Positions 16,737 to 25,972 of a stretch of 64,000 nt of DNA are shown piece after piece; the stretch's first letter is position 1, and each line of letters starts with the position of its first letter. The notes under the pieces were generated by a model. It did no database searches, was not told where the DNA came from, and saw only the letters and a program-made list of their open reading frames with translations. This DNA is from JBMOKT01 sp049323895 (GTDB lineage: Bacteria > Bacillota > Peptococcia > Peptococcales > BICA1-8), in NCBI GenBank assembly GCA_049323895.1, contig JBMOKT010000039.1:344517-408516 (forward strand). Direction: 5' to 3'. Made by a program: the position numbers and the translations under genes.

Positions 16737-17965
16737 TGGGAATCCTAAATGATGAAAGGAATTATGAATTATTAAATACCTGTAATAAATGTGGCTTTTG
16801 TGTGCAAGGGTGCAGTGTCTATAAAGAACACCTTAATGAGGCATATGGGACCAGGGGAAGAATCAGGCTGATTAAGGCAATAGCCGATGGTGAACTGGAG
16901 AGAACACCCCTTTATGAAAAAATTATTAACAGCTGTTTGATGTGTGAAGAGTGTTCCAAAAATTGTCCAAGCGGTGTGCAAGGTCATGCCTTAGTGCAGA
17001 TGGCAAGGGAAGACCTGGCCAGGGAAAAAGGAATTCCAATCTTTAAAAAGATGCCTTTGGAAAAGGTTCTTCCCAATAATAAATTGAGAAGTTTATCTTT
17101 TTCTTCTTTAAGGTTATTAAAAAATACAGTCATTGAACCTCTTCCGTCACTGCATTCCATACGGGGCATAAATGTTAAATCCTTGCATATTGAAAAGGAG
17201 GACTTTCTTTCAACTTTTCAAGCTCCTCCAAACCCAGTTGAGCCTAAGCTGAAGGCAGGATTTTTTGTAGGTTGCATGATGAATCACACTATGGTCGAAG
17301 CAGCCAACTCCCTTGTTAAATTCTTAGCCAAGGAGCAATGCCAGGTTACAGCTCCCAGGGAACAGCGTTGCTGCGGAACTCCTGCTTATGTTTATGGCAA
17401 CTCACCTGTCACCAGAGATTTAGCTATGCATAATATTAAATTATTTATGGATGTAGATGTGGTGGTTACGGGCTGCGCTTCCTGCGGCAGCATGCTTAAG
17501 AAGTATGCAAATTTATTCCCTGAGGGGAGTGCTGAGAAAGAAAAAGCAAAAGAATTCCAGGCAAAAGTAAGGGATATTACAGAACTTTTAGTTGATGATT
17601 TACAGATATCCTTTAAAAACAACAAAAGTACCCTGCAAGGAAAGGTGACTTATCATGACCCCTGTCATTTAGTCCGGGGGCAAAATATCTCATCTCAGCC
17701 CAGAAGTATTTTGCAGGAACTGGAAGGAATCGATTATTTTGAGATGCATGGAGCTAATAAATGCTGCGGAGCCAGCGGAATGTTCCAATATTTTTATCCT
17801 GCGGAAGCTACATCAATTAGTAATAAAAAAATGGAAAACATAAAGAAAACTAACGCTGACTATGTTGTTACCAACTGTCCGGCTTGTTATCATCGCTTAA
17901 AGGGAAGCTTGGAAATAAATAAAATGCCGCAAAAGGTTGTTCATATTGTTGAGTTGTTAAAATAA
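16736..17965 (+). CDS. glcF: GlcF-like iron-sulfur oxidoreductase subunit
   Basis: Electron-transfer subunit of 409 residues. Two [4Fe-4S] motifs lie near the N-terminus (CNKCGFCVQGC near 15 and CLMCEECSKNC near 65). Two CCG domains follow, with RCCGTPAY and KCCGASG, and the partner motifs GCMMNH, CASC, DPCH and NCPAC. CCG domains in this family bind clusters or heterodisulfide-type sites. The gene starts at GTG sharing one base with the previous stop (TAGTG). Last gene of the T-box-linked operon, as the terminator at 17971 shows. Confidence 0.9.
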   Translation: MGILNDERNYELLNTCNKCGFCVQGCSVYKEHLNEAYGTRGRIRLIKAIADGELERTPLYEKIINSCLMCEECSKNCPSGVQGHALVQMAREDLAREKGIPIFKKMPLEKVLPNNKLRSLSFSSLRLLKNTVIEPLPSLHSIRGINVKSLHIEKEDFLSTFQAPPNPVEPKLKAGFFVGCMMNHTMVEAANSLVKFLAKEQCQVTAPREQRCCGTPAYVYGNSPVTRDLAMHNIKLFMDVDVVVTGCASCGSMLKKYANLFPEGSAEKEKAKEFQAKVRDITELLVDDLQISFKNNKSTLQGKVTYHDPCHLVRGQNISSQPRSILQELEGIDYFEMHGANKCCGASGMFQYFYPAEATSISNKKMENIKKTNADYVVTNCPACYHRLKGSLEINKMPQKVVHIVELLK

Positions 17966-17970
17966 CAGAA

Positions 17971-17998
17971 GGGCATGCTCTGTGCATGCTCCTTTTTA
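17971..17998 (+). terminator. Rho-independent terminator of oxidase operon 1
   Basis: GGGCATGC and GCATGCTC with a 5-nt loop, then CTTTTTAG. Confidence 0.82.
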
Positions 17999-18086
17999 GT
18001 TTAAAAATTATTTAAAAAAAGTTAAAGAAGAAAAGAGGATTTCCAGAGAAAAGGGCGTATAATTATATTACAAAATTGGAAAGTTG

Positions 18087-18101
18087 TTCCATAATGCAGA
18101 A
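18087..18101. promoter_or_regulatory. Candidate IclR-type operator, copy 1
   Basis: TTCCATAATGCAGAA. One of three 15-bp words of consensus TTCYAYAATRCAGAA in the 370-bp gap before the IclR gene. TTC..GAA outer arms are usual for this regulator family. Confidence 0.6.
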
Positions 18102-18146
18102 AATAAAAATTGCATACTAAGTTAAATTATCGGAATATTATTAATT

Positions 18147-18161
18147 TTCTACAATACAGAA
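18147..18161. promoter_or_regulatory. Candidate IclR-type operator, copy 2
   Basis: TTCTACAATACAGAA, 60 bp after copy 1 and in the same orientation. Confidence 0.6.
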
Positions 18162-18279
18162 TAATATTTCTAAAATTGGTTAAATGGCTAAATATTTAAT
18201 TGTTAAAAGGACTTTTAATTGGAATTGAGGATAATTGTGTAAAAACTAGTTGTTTTTATCTACAAAAAATAGAAAGACA

Positions 18280-18294
18280 TTCTATAATACAGAA
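18280..18294. promoter_or_regulatory. Candidate IclR-type operator, copy 3
   Basis: TTCTATAATACAGAA, 133 bp after copy 2 and 46 bp before the start codon of the regulator. The embedded TATAAT (18283-18288) could be its -10 element, which would make this an autorepression site. Confidence 0.62.
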
Positions 18295-18339
18295 TTTTTT
18301 ATATGTAAAGAATCAATTTGATTGTGAGGAGTGTTGACA

Positions 18340-19134
18340 GTGAGAAAAACTGACTATGAAGCAAAATATCCTATTAAGAGTTTGGAAAAAGCATTGGAAA
18401 TTATTAACCTTTTGGCTGGAGAAGCTAGAAATGGTGGACTTGGCATAAGTGAAATTGATGAAAGATTAAAAATTGGCAAGAGCACCATCCATAGGATGTT
18501 GGACACCCTAATGGCTTTTAATTATGTTGAAAAGAATTCCACAACCAATAAATATTGCCTAGGGTGGCGCCTTTTTGAAATCGGAAGTAATATCCCCAGG
18601 CAAAGGAATTTATACAGTTTTGATATGAAGATATTGCATGATTTAAGTAATAAATATGGAGAAACTGTGAACCTAGGGGTTAGGGATGGTGTTGATGTAA
18701 TTACTGTTTATAAAGTTGACCCCGAAACCACACTTAAAGCGAATATAAGTATCGGCGGCAGGGAAGCGCTTCATGCAACATCAATGGGCAAAGTTCTTGT
18801 TTCGGAAATGTCTCCAACTGCTCTCAGGGATATATTTGGAGAAAAAGTATTAAAAGCATATACCCAAAATACTATCACCACCTTTGATGGGCTAATGGAG
18901 GAAATAGCCAAGGTTAGAGAACAGGGATATGCCATCGATGATGAAGAGCTGTGCATGGGATTGCGCTGTGTTGCTATGCCAATAAGGAATAACCAAGGAA
19001 ATATTGTATGTGCACTTAGTGTGAGCGGACCCTCTGTAAGGATTAATTATAATAAGATTTTAAGCATTAAAGAAGATTTACAGATTGTTACCAAAAACAT
19101 TTCTAATTATTTAGGTTATAGGAATATTGTCTAG
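18340..19134 (+). CDS. IclR-family transcriptional regulator
   Basis: DNA-binding regulator of 264 residues. The winged helix-turn-helix near residues 15-70 contains ISEIDERLKIGKSTIHRMLDTL. The effector-binding domain has the family's HATSMGKVLVSEM and YAIDDEELCMGLRCVAMPI, which contains the ligand-pocket Cys-like position. It probably controls the downstream TIM-barrel, TRAP and oxidase genes and its own promoter through the three repeated sites upstream. The start GTG 18340 is chosen because AGGAG (18327-18331) is 8 nt before it; the earlier in-frame GTG at 18331 overlaps that ribosome binding site. Confidence 0.93.
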   Translation: MRKTDYEAKYPIKSLEKALEIINLLAGEARNGGLGISEIDERLKIGKSTIHRMLDTLMAFNYVEKNSTTNKYCLGWRLFEIGSNIPRQRNLYSFDMKILHDLSNKYGETVNLGVRDGVDVITVYKVDPETTLKANISIGGREALHATSMGKVLVSEMSPTALRDIFGEKVLKAYTQNTITTFDGLMEEIAKVREQGYAIDDEELCMGLRCVAMPIRNNQGNIVCALSVSGPSVRINYNKILSIKEDLQIVTKNISNYLGYRNIV

Positions 19135-19280
19135 CCCTATTGTCCCAATTTTCAAATGATTAGGTATATAGGCATTATCGAAATAGAGACAATTTTATTA
19201 AAAATGGGAGGTGGCTATTTGATTTAATTTACGTTTTTAGCTGGAAAAAATAATTCAAAATTAAAGGAGATGTTGTAACA

Positions 19281-20213
19281 ATGGATGTTATCAAAGATGC
19301 ACTAAATAAAATGGGTTATGGCACTAAGGATGCCTATGAACTGCCTGATTCCAAATTTACTTTCCCGGATGGGGCACATTACCGTAATGAGGTCGCTGGT
19401 ATTGAAAATGTTAAGGTTTTGGAAGCTATGATTGATGAAGCAGAAAAAAGAAATGTACCCATCCATAGGATAATTGCAACAGTGGGTGGTGCAACTGTTT
19501 TAACAAAAAGTGAATTAAAAGAGCTGTCCCAAATGGCTTCATCCAAAGGGTTAGAAGTGATTATGAATCCATATACCAGCAGGGGCTGGGATAACGGCAG
19601 GCAGTTTGCTACTCCCGAAGGATATGTTTCAGGAATGAGGGTAAGGGGAGCAGATAATTTTTACTATGTCTTAAAGTGTATGGAACGTTGTATCGAAGCA
19701 GGAATCAGAGGCTTTTTAGTTACTGATGAGGGTATGCTCTCTGTTGTCTCCAAGTTAAGGGATGAAGGTGTTTTTCCAAAAGATATTATATTTAAGGTTT
19801 CGGTTTTTGCAGGTCATGGAAGCCCGGCTGGTGCAGCGTTACTTAAAACATTAGGTGCCAATACCTTTAATCCTTTGGCGGATTTAACTCTCCCCATGCT
19901 GGCTTCTATTCGTAAGGCTGTTGATATCCCAATGGATGTATATACGACTTTGGTTGATTCCATGGGAGGCTTCAATAGAATGATTGAAGCTGCGGAAATT
20001 GCCAGAATTTGTGCCCCCGTCTATTTTAAATTTGAACCTGGTAAATCAGAAGGTGATATTTATAAGACCTGGGTTGAGCCTGAATACTTATGTTTCTTAG
20101 CCCGGGAAAAAGTAAGACAGGTTGAAGCAACTATGGAATGGGTTGAAAGATTCAATCCGAAACTGAAATGTTCGCAAATTGGACCGAAGGACTTGGCTAT
20201 TCCCCAACCATAA
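19281..20213 (+). CDS. TIM-barrel protein (U32-peptidase-like family), function unknown
   Basis: Cytosolic protein of 310 residues. It shows alternating strand-helix units with IIATVGGATVLT, GLEVIMNPYTSRGWD, GIRGFLVTDEG, FKVSVFAGHGSPAGAALL and APVYFKFEPG, consistent with a (beta/alpha)8 barrel. Relatives are, as far as I recall, loosely annotated as U32-family peptidases, but no protease residues can be pointed out. It lies between the IclR regulator and the TRAP transporter, suggesting a catabolic enzyme (lyase or aldolase-like) for the imported compound. Good AAAGGAG ribosome binding site. Confidence 0.6.
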   Translation: MDVIKDALNKMGYGTKDAYELPDSKFTFPDGAHYRNEVAGIENVKVLEAMIDEAEKRNVPIHRIIATVGGATVLTKSELKELSQMASSKGLEVIMNPYTSRGWDNGRQFATPEGYVSGMRVRGADNFYYVLKCMERCIEAGIRGFLVTDEGMLSVVSKLRDEGVFPKDIIFKVSVFAGHGSPAGAALLKTLGANTFNPLADLTLPMLASIRKAVDIPMDVYTTLVDSMGGFNRMIEAAEIARICAPVYFKFEPGKSEGDIYKTWVEPEYLCFLAREKVRQVEATMEWVERFNPKLKCSQIGPKDLAIPQP

Positions 20214-20282
20214 TTTGCGGAAAGGAGGCTTATCTGGTTAGGTCTGACTAAATAAAAAAATAATAATTGAGGAGGGTACAGA

Positions 20283-21335
20283 ATGTCAAAAGGTATAAAA
20301 AAGTATTTTCTTATTGCTCTAATTGCTATGCTGGTTTTAGTTTTTACCGGTTGTGGTGGCGGAGGACAGCAAACTGAACAAAAGAAAGAGGAAGCTCCCA
20401 AAGAAGCAGCGCCTGAAAAAATCAAATTAATTGCGGCCCATGTTCTAGCACCTACTTCTCCATATCAAGCAGGTTTTGAAAAGCTAAGGGACATTGTTAA
20501 AGAAAAGACCAATGGTCAAATTGAAATCGAAATTCATCATAGTGCTTCCTTAGGTGAAGAAGAGCAAATGATTGAATCTCTGCAAATGGGAACAATTGAT
20601 ATTTCAACTATTTCGGCGGCTCCTTTAACCGCTTTTGTAAAAGAATATATGGCCTGTGACCTGCCCTTTACTTTTGCTTCACCGGAAGAAGCATACAAGT
20701 TCTATGACGGAGAAATTGGTGACATTTTATTAGAGAAGACCGAAAGCTTGGGTATGATTGGTTTAGGTTGGTGGGAAAACGGTTTTAGAAACTTTACAAA
20801 TAATGTTCGTCCCATTGCGACCCCTGCTGACATGAAAGGTCTGAAAATAAGAACTATGAACAGCCCTGTACATATGGCTTCTGTAAAAGCACTAGGTGCA
20901 GATGCTGTTCCGGTACCATTTGGTGAATTGTACAGTGCCCTGCAACAGGGTGTTGTTGATGGAGAAGAAAATCCAGTGGCTAATGTTCACTCCAGCCGTT
21001 TTTATGAAGTTCAAAAACATATTACTCTGTCAAGACATTTCTATGACCCATCTCCGTTGTTTATCAGCAAAAAAACAATGGATAAATTAACTACTGAACA
21101 ACAAAAGATTATTAAAGATGCAGCAATAGTTGCCAGAGACTATATGCGTGACTTTGCTAATGATCAAGAAGCAGGTTTAGTAGAAGATTTGAAAAAGAAT
21201 GGTATGACAGTAACTGTTCTTACTCCTGAACAAATAAAAGCATTCCAGGATGCTACTAAAGATGTGTATAAGCAATTTGTAGACAAAATCGGTGAAGATT
21301 TCTTGAATAAATTCTACAAAGCAGCTGGACGGTAA
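20283..21335 (+). CDS. dctP: TRAP transporter substrate-binding lipoprotein (DctP)
   Basis: Extracytoplasmic solute receptor of 350 residues. The signal peptide ends in a lipobox (VFTGC, Cys near residue 24), followed by a Gly/Gln/Glu-rich linker, so it is anchored to the outer face of the membrane. The DctP fold is shown by MGTIDIST, DMKGLKIRTMNSPVHMASVKALG and PFGELYSALQQGVVDGEENP. The Arg in KIRTM is the usual carboxylate-binding residue, implying an organic acid ligand. It is followed by a hairpin and then the two membrane subunits. Confidence 0.94.
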   Translation: MSKGIKKYFLIALIAMLVLVFTGCGGGGQQTEQKKEEAPKEAAPEKIKLIAAHVLAPTSPYQAGFEKLRDIVKEKTNGQIEIEIHHSASLGEEEQMIESLQMGTIDISTISAAPLTAFVKEYMACDLPFTFASPEEAYKFYDGEIGDILLEKTESLGMIGLGWWENGFRNFTNNVRPIATPADMKGLKIRTMNSPVHMASVKALGADAVPVPFGELYSALQQGVVDGEENPVANVHSSRFYEVQKHITLSRHFYDPSPLFISKKTMDKLTTEQQKIIKDAAIVARDYMRDFANDQEAGLVEDLKKNGMTVTVLTPEQIKAFQDATKDVYKQFVDKIGEDFLNKFYKAAGR

Positions 21336-21345
21336 GAGGTAAGTG

Positions 21346-21378
21346 GAGCTTGCTGTAATGTTTTAATGCAGCAAGCTC
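21346..21378 (+). terminator. Intercistronic hairpin between dctP and dctQ
   Basis: GAGCTTGCTG and CAGCAAGCTC, a perfect 10-bp stem with a 13-nt loop and only a weak T-tract (TTCTTC). It probably attenuates or stabilises, so that the binding protein is made in excess over the permeases. Confidence 0.6.
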
Positions 21379-21414
21379 TTCTTCACAAAATCAGGGGATG
21401 AGGGGGTATAGAAA

Positions 21415-21954
21415 TTGAGTCGCACAGAAAATAGTAATAGTGCAGAAAAGGTAAAAAGACCTATTGGTATTCGATATTTTTGGGATAACATAGAAGTCAG
21501 TATCTGTTTAATATCCATGCTGTTAGTAACTGTAATTACTTTTGCACAGGTTGTTGGAAGATATGTATTTAGTCATTCCTTTGGTTGGTCAGAAGAAATA
21601 AGCCGTTTCCTGGTTGTGTGGATTACTTTCGGGGGTTCTGCTTATGCTTTTAGAAAAGGTGCCCATATTGGTGTTACTGCATTAATAAATAAAATACCGG
21701 GCAGGTATCGTTTCTATGTATATCTTATGACCAGGTTGATAACTATTTTCTTTTTTATTGTTTTAGGTTATCATGGCTTGCTTCATACTATGCAGCAGAT
21801 TGCCAACGGTCAGGTTGCCCCAGCTACCAGACTGCCTATCGCAATTCCTTACTCTGCTGTTCCAATTGGTTCGGCTTTAGTAATAATCCGTTTGCTTGAC
21901 CAAACTGTCCGTGAATTAATACTGGGTCGTGAACTGGAGGTTGAGGAAATATGA
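21415..21954 (+). CDS. dctQ: TRAP transporter small permease (DctQ)
   Basis: Four-helix membrane subunit of 179 residues with the family pattern GWSEEISRFLVVWITFGGSAYAFRKGAHIG after TM2 (quoted as adjoining short motifs GWSEEISRF and KGAHIG). It links the large permease and the binding protein. TTG start after a GGGGATGAGGGGG region. The stop overlaps the start of dctM (ATGA). Confidence 0.92.
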   Translation: MSRTENSNSAEKVKRPIGIRYFWDNIEVSICLISMLLVTVITFAQVVGRYVFSHSFGWSEEISRFLVVWITFGGSAYAFRKGAHIGVTALINKIPGRYRFYVYLMTRLITIFFFIVLGYHGLLHTMQQIANGQVAPATRLPIAIPYSAVPIGSALVIIRLLDQTVRELILGRELEVEEI

Positions 21955-23228
21955 GTGTAGCTTTAATTCTTTTTGGTTCACTAGTAACTGGCTTAGCTAT
22001 AGGACTTCCTATAGCAGTTGCTATAGGAATGTCGGTTTTGGTCTCTTTTTATGTTGTAGATTTACCTTTAGCAGCAATGGCTCAAAGGATGTATGCCTCA
22101 GTAAATTCCTTTACCTTACTGGCTATACCTTTTTTTATGCTGGCAGGTTCTTTAATGGAAGTAGGGGGCATGTCCAGACGTCTAGTGCGTTTTGCCAACT
22201 CCATGGTGGGAACATTAGCAGGGGGATTAGCCCACGTTCAAGTTCTGGCATCCTGCTTCTTTGCTGCTCTCTCGGGGTCATCACCTGCAACCACAGCAGC
22301 AATTGGTTCCGCACTAATCCCGGAAATGAAAAAGAAGGGCTACCCTGCAGAATTTTCAGCGGCAGTTCAATCAATAGCCGGTACAATCGGAACGATAATT
22401 CCACCTAGTATTCCTATGGTAGTATATGGTGTAGTTGCCAATGAATCAATTGGAAAGCTTTTTGCGGCAGGCTTTATACCCGGTCTTATTTATGGGGGCT
22501 CCTTTATGATTTTGATATATTTCATCTCCAAGAAAAGGGGTTATGTCAGCGCTGAAAAATTTTCAAGCAGGGAATGCTGGGACTCCTTCAAGGAAGCTAT
22601 TTGGGCATTATTGGTACCAATAATTATCTTAGGGGGCATTTATTCAGGCATTTTTACTCCTACTGAAGCCGGTGCAGTAGCGGCTGTATATGGTCTTTTA
22701 GCTGGAATTTTCATTTATAAAGAACTTAACTTTAAAAATACCATGGAAGTTTTTGCAAAATCAGCTGTTAACACTGCTATGGTGCTGCTTATTATTTCCG
22801 CTTCATCAGCCTTTTCCTGGATTATGACTGCTAAAGGTGTTGCTTCCTTGGTTGGCGGTTGGTTTGCAGCTATGTCAGGTGGCCCATCTATGTTCTTATT
22901 GTTAGTAATATTATTGCTGCTTTTTATGGGTTGTTTTATGGAGACTATAGCCAGTGTGTTAATAGTTACGCCCGTTTTATTGCCGGTAGCTAAATCATTG
23001 GGAATTGACCCTATATTGTTTGGTATCGTTGTAACCATGACTCTTTCTTTGGGCATGTCTACCCCTCCAGTTGGGGAAAATCTTTATATTGCAGCCAGTA
23101 TTGCAGGCATTTCATTTGAGCAGCTCTTAAAAAATATTTGGCCGTTTATCATTGTTGCAATATTTGTAATACTCTTAATAACTTTTGTACCCGGGATATC
23201 TTTGTTCCTGCCTAATATCTTCTATTAA
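21951..23228 (+). CDS. dctM: TRAP transporter large permease (DctM)
   Basis: Sodium-coupled ion-transporter-superfamily subunit of 425 residues with about 12 hydrophobic segments. Family motifs are SSPATTAAIGSALIP, GTIGTIIPPSIPMVVYG, PTEAGAVAAVYG and MSTPPVGENLY. It moves the DctP-delivered acid across the membrane. It is followed after 20 bp by the second GlcD-like gene, tying transport to oxidation. Confidence 0.94.
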   Translation: MSVALILFGSLVTGLAIGLPIAVAIGMSVLVSFYVVDLPLAAMAQRMYASVNSFTLLAIPFFMLAGSLMEVGGMSRRLVRFANSMVGTLAGGLAHVQVLASCFFAALSGSSPATTAAIGSALIPEMKKKGYPAEFSAAVQSIAGTIGTIIPPSIPMVVYGVVANESIGKLFAAGFIPGLIYGGSFMILIYFISKKRGYVSAEKFSSRECWDSFKEAIWALLVPIIILGGIYSGIFTPTEAGAVAAVYGLLAGIFIYKELNFKNTMEVFAKSAVNTAMVLLIISASSAFSWIMTAKGVASLVGGWFAAMSGGPSMFLLLVILLLLFMGCFMETIASVLIVTPVLLPVAKSLGIDPILFGIVVTMTLSLGMSTPPVGENLYIAASIAGISFEQLLKNIWPFIIVAIFVILLITFVPGISLFLPNIFY

Positions 23229-23248
23229 TTTTGAAAGGAGCCCGGAGA

Positions 23249-24706
23249 GTGGTAAATGAAATTGGTTTTAATAATAAGAAATTTAGCTTGGTGGTTGATA
23301 AATTAATAAAATTACTGGGTAAAGAAAAGGTTTTATCTGAAAAAAGGGATTTGATGGTTTATGGTTATGATTCAACACCATTTAAGGGAAAACCTATGGT
23401 TGTTGTCCTCCCGGAAAAAACGGAAGAGGTTCAAGGTATCATAAAGACGGCGGCAGAATTTGGGTTGCCTGTCGTTCCCAGAGGTGCCGGAACTTCTCTA
23501 AGCGGAGGACCTATAGCATCTATGGGGGGGATTGTGGTATCACTAACCCCTATGGATAAAATCCTTTCAATAGATTTGGATAACAACAGAGCAACCATCC
23601 AGCCAGGGGTTACCAATCAAAGGCTTCAAAAGGAACTGGAGGTATTTGGTTATTGGTTTCCGCCTGACCCAGCAAGCCTTTCTGTAGCCACTATCGGCGG
23701 GAATGTTGCAGAAAATGCAGGAGGCCCCCACTGTTTAAAATACGGAGTAACTTCCAATCATGTAGTTGACTTAAGGATTGTAAAGGCTAACGGTGAAGTT
23801 ATAAATACGGGAACTTATCTAGAGACCGGGGTCGGATATGACCTGACTGGAATTTTGGTAGGAAGTGAGGGGACTCTGGGTATTGTAACTGAAATAACTG
23901 TAAGAATTAGCAAAAAGCCCGAGGCAACTTCCACCATCCTAGCTTTGTTTGAATCAAGCTGGGATGCAGCTTCTAGCGTTTCGGAAATAATTCGAAATGG
24001 TTTAAACCCATCGGTCTTAGAAATGATTGAAGAGAGAATGTTAACGGAAGTAAATACGGTTTTCAATTTAGGTTATCCCGAAACAATTAAGTCTTTGCTG
24101 ATAATTGAAGTAGACGGCAAGAGGGAGGGACTCCCCTTCGAGTTAGAAAAAATAGAGGCCATTTGCAGAAATAATAATGTAAAGGTGTTGGAGTCAGCTC
24201 AAACCGAAGATGAAAGAGAAAGACTTTGGCTGGCACGAAGAGGAGGGACCTCTGCTTTAGGCAGACTTAAGCCCGACTCGGCAGAGAATGATATAGTTGT
24301 TCCTAGAAGCAAACTTCCTCATATGGTGGAAAAAATTAAGGAAATAAGCAAAAGGAATGAAGTTATAATGGGTGCTGTAATACATGCCGGTGATGGAAAC
24401 TGCCATCCTCAAGTTCCCTTTGATGCCAGTTTACATAACGAGGCAGAAGCAGCAGAACAGGCATTATGGGAAGTATTTGAAGCTGCTGTTCAATTGGGTG
24501 GAACCATAAGTGGGGAGCATGGAGTAGGCTTAGAAAAAATTAGGGGTATGGGTTTAGTATTTACCCAGGATGAAATGCTTTTAATGCGCAGATTCAAGCT
24601 TTTAATGGATCCCCAAGAGATACTAAATCCAGATAAAATATTTCCCCCGCATATTATAAGTCTGGCAAAGGAGGGTGGGAGTGATGATTCAGGTGCAACG
24701 AGATAA
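23249..24706 (+). CDS. glcD: GlcD-like FAD-linked 2-hydroxy-acid dehydrogenase, copy 2
   Basis: Flavoprotein of about 485 residues. It has RGAGTSLSGG, PPDPASLSVATIGGNVAENAGGPHCLKYG, GSEGTLG, HAGDGNCHP and GGTISGEHGVG, so all family motifs are intact. HAGDGNCHP has Cys where copy 1 has Leu. It presumably oxidises the hydroxy acid brought in by DctPQM. The start GTG 23249 follows AAAGGAG (23234-23240) by 8 nt; the TTG at 23231 lies before that ribosome binding site and is rejected. It overlaps the next gene by 23 bp. Confidence 0.9.
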   Translation: MVNEIGFNNKKFSLVVDKLIKLLGKEKVLSEKRDLMVYGYDSTPFKGKPMVVVLPEKTEEVQGIIKTAAEFGLPVVPRGAGTSLSGGPIASMGGIVVSLTPMDKILSIDLDNNRATIQPGVTNQRLQKELEVFGYWFPPDPASLSVATIGGNVAENAGGPHCLKYGVTSNHVVDLRIVKANGEVINTGTYLETGVGYDLTGILVGSEGTLGIVTEITVRISKKPEATSTILALFESSWDAASSVSEIIRNGLNPSVLEMIEERMLTEVNTVFNLGYPETIKSLLIIEVDGKREGLPFELEKIEAICRNNNVKVLESAQTEDERERLWLARRGGTSALGRLKPDSAENDIVVPRSKLPHMVEKIKEISKRNEVIMGAVIHAGDGNCHPQVPFDASLHNEAEAAEQALWEVFEAAVQLGGTISGEHGVGLEKIRGMGLVFTQDEMLLMRRFKLLMDPQEILNPDKIFPPHIISLAKEGGSDDSGATR

Positions 24707-25955
24707 GGTTTCAGAGGAGCTCCTTGGGGAAATCTGTCCATTTAGAGGAAATGAAGATTTTTATATAGACGGAATCCTACCAAAGATAATACTTGAGCCC
24801 TATAATTCACAACAGGTAGCCGGAGCACTTGCTTTAGCCTCTCGGTATCACAAACCAATTGCCTTAATAGGAGGAGGTACTAAATTCCATTATGGACCGC
24901 CCCTTGAGAAAAGTGAATGGTTATTAAGTACTAAGTACCTCTTGGAAGAACCAATTATTAATACAGATGATCTGACTGTCGTGGTTAAGGGGGGGATGAC
25001 CTTGGCGGATTTGAATGAAAGATTAGCCAAAAAAGGTTTATTCCTTCCCTTTGACTGGGAGCTTTCAAAAGCTACCGTTGGGGGTGCATTAGCCTATGGA
25101 AGCGGTGGTTCTCATCGGCTGACTTATGGTTTAGTAAAGGATTCGGTTTTGGGTATAACTGTGGCTTTAACCGATGGAAAAGTCTATCGCCTAGGAGGGA
25201 AAACAGTAAAAAATGTTGCAGGGTATGACATGGCCAAGTTATTCATTGGATCCAAGGGCACCATTGGGGTCATAACTGAAGCATGTTTGAGGGTGTATGC
25301 TTTTCCACCGTCATCCAAGGTATTATTATTTACTGTGAAAAATAAGGAGAGGCTTTCACAGATTACAAAATTTTTAACAGAACTACAGCCTGCAGTATAT
25401 GAGCTATATGATTTGGCATTAGCCAACAAACTCTTTAGCCTAGATATTCCAGAGGGAGAAGATTATTTAGCGTTAGTAAAATACTCAGGTCCTACTCCCA
25501 CAGTTGAAAATAGCTGCTTACAAACATTGGAATATTTGCAAAAACATCGACTTGCCTTTGTCAAAGGCTTTAATAAAGAAGATGAAAAATCACTGTGGCA
25601 GAAACGCATAAGATTTTTTGAAGATAACTCTATTAGGCTAAGGGTAATGTTTCCTGCAGCAAATTTACAAAAATATATAGAATTGCTAGATGGACTAGCT
25701 GGAAAATATAGAACAAAAATCAACAGTCTTTATATGCCTGCCCTAGGAATAGCCAATAGTATCATTGAGTTGGAAAATACCCAGTTATTAAATCATTTTC
25801 AGACAATAACCGGTAATATAAATGGTACTTTAGTTATTGAGTCTGGACCCGTTCCTCTAAGAAAATCATTTCAGCATAATTCGGGGGTACTGGATGGACA
25901 AATCAAAAAATTTTTTGACCCCCATTTAGTATTGAATTACGGTAAAAAAGCTTAA
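24684..25955 (+). CDS. glcE: GlcE-like FAD-binding oxidase subunit, copy 2
   Basis: FAD-binding accessory subunit of about 423 residues. It has LIGGGTKFHYG early and KATVGGALAYGSGGSHRLTYGLVKDSVLG centrally (KATVGGALAYGSGG plus RLTYGLVKD), then GGKTVKNVAGYDMAKLFIGSKGTIG, the classic GlcE signature. It is more canonical than the copy at 14177. ATG 24684 lies about 9 nt after AAAGGAGGG. Forms a complex with the GlcD and GlcF subunits in characterised glycolate oxidases. Confidence 0.86.
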   Translation: MIQVQRDKVSEELLGEICPFRGNEDFYIDGILPKIILEPYNSQQVAGALALASRYHKPIALIGGGTKFHYGPPLEKSEWLLSTKYLLEEPIINTDDLTVVVKGGMTLADLNERLAKKGLFLPFDWELSKATVGGALAYGSGGSHRLTYGLVKDSVLGITVALTDGKVYRLGGKTVKNVAGYDMAKLFIGSKGTIGVITEACLRVYAFPPSSKVLLFTVKNKERLSQITKFLTELQPAVYELYDLALANKLFSLDIPEGEDYLALVKYSGPTPTVENSCLQTLEYLQKHRLAFVKGFNKEDEKSLWQKRIRFFEDNSIRLRVMFPAANLQKYIELLDGLAGKYRTKINSLYMPALGIANSIIELENTQLLNHFQTITGNINGTLVIESGPVPLRKSFQHNSGVLDGQIKKFFDPHLVLNYGKKA

Positions 25956-25972
25956 TTAAGAGGGGAAAACAT

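Noticed and set aside
21929..22408. Plus-strand frame within dctM
   Set aside because: Out-of-frame Ser/Cys-rich translation of a clearly conserved membrane gene.
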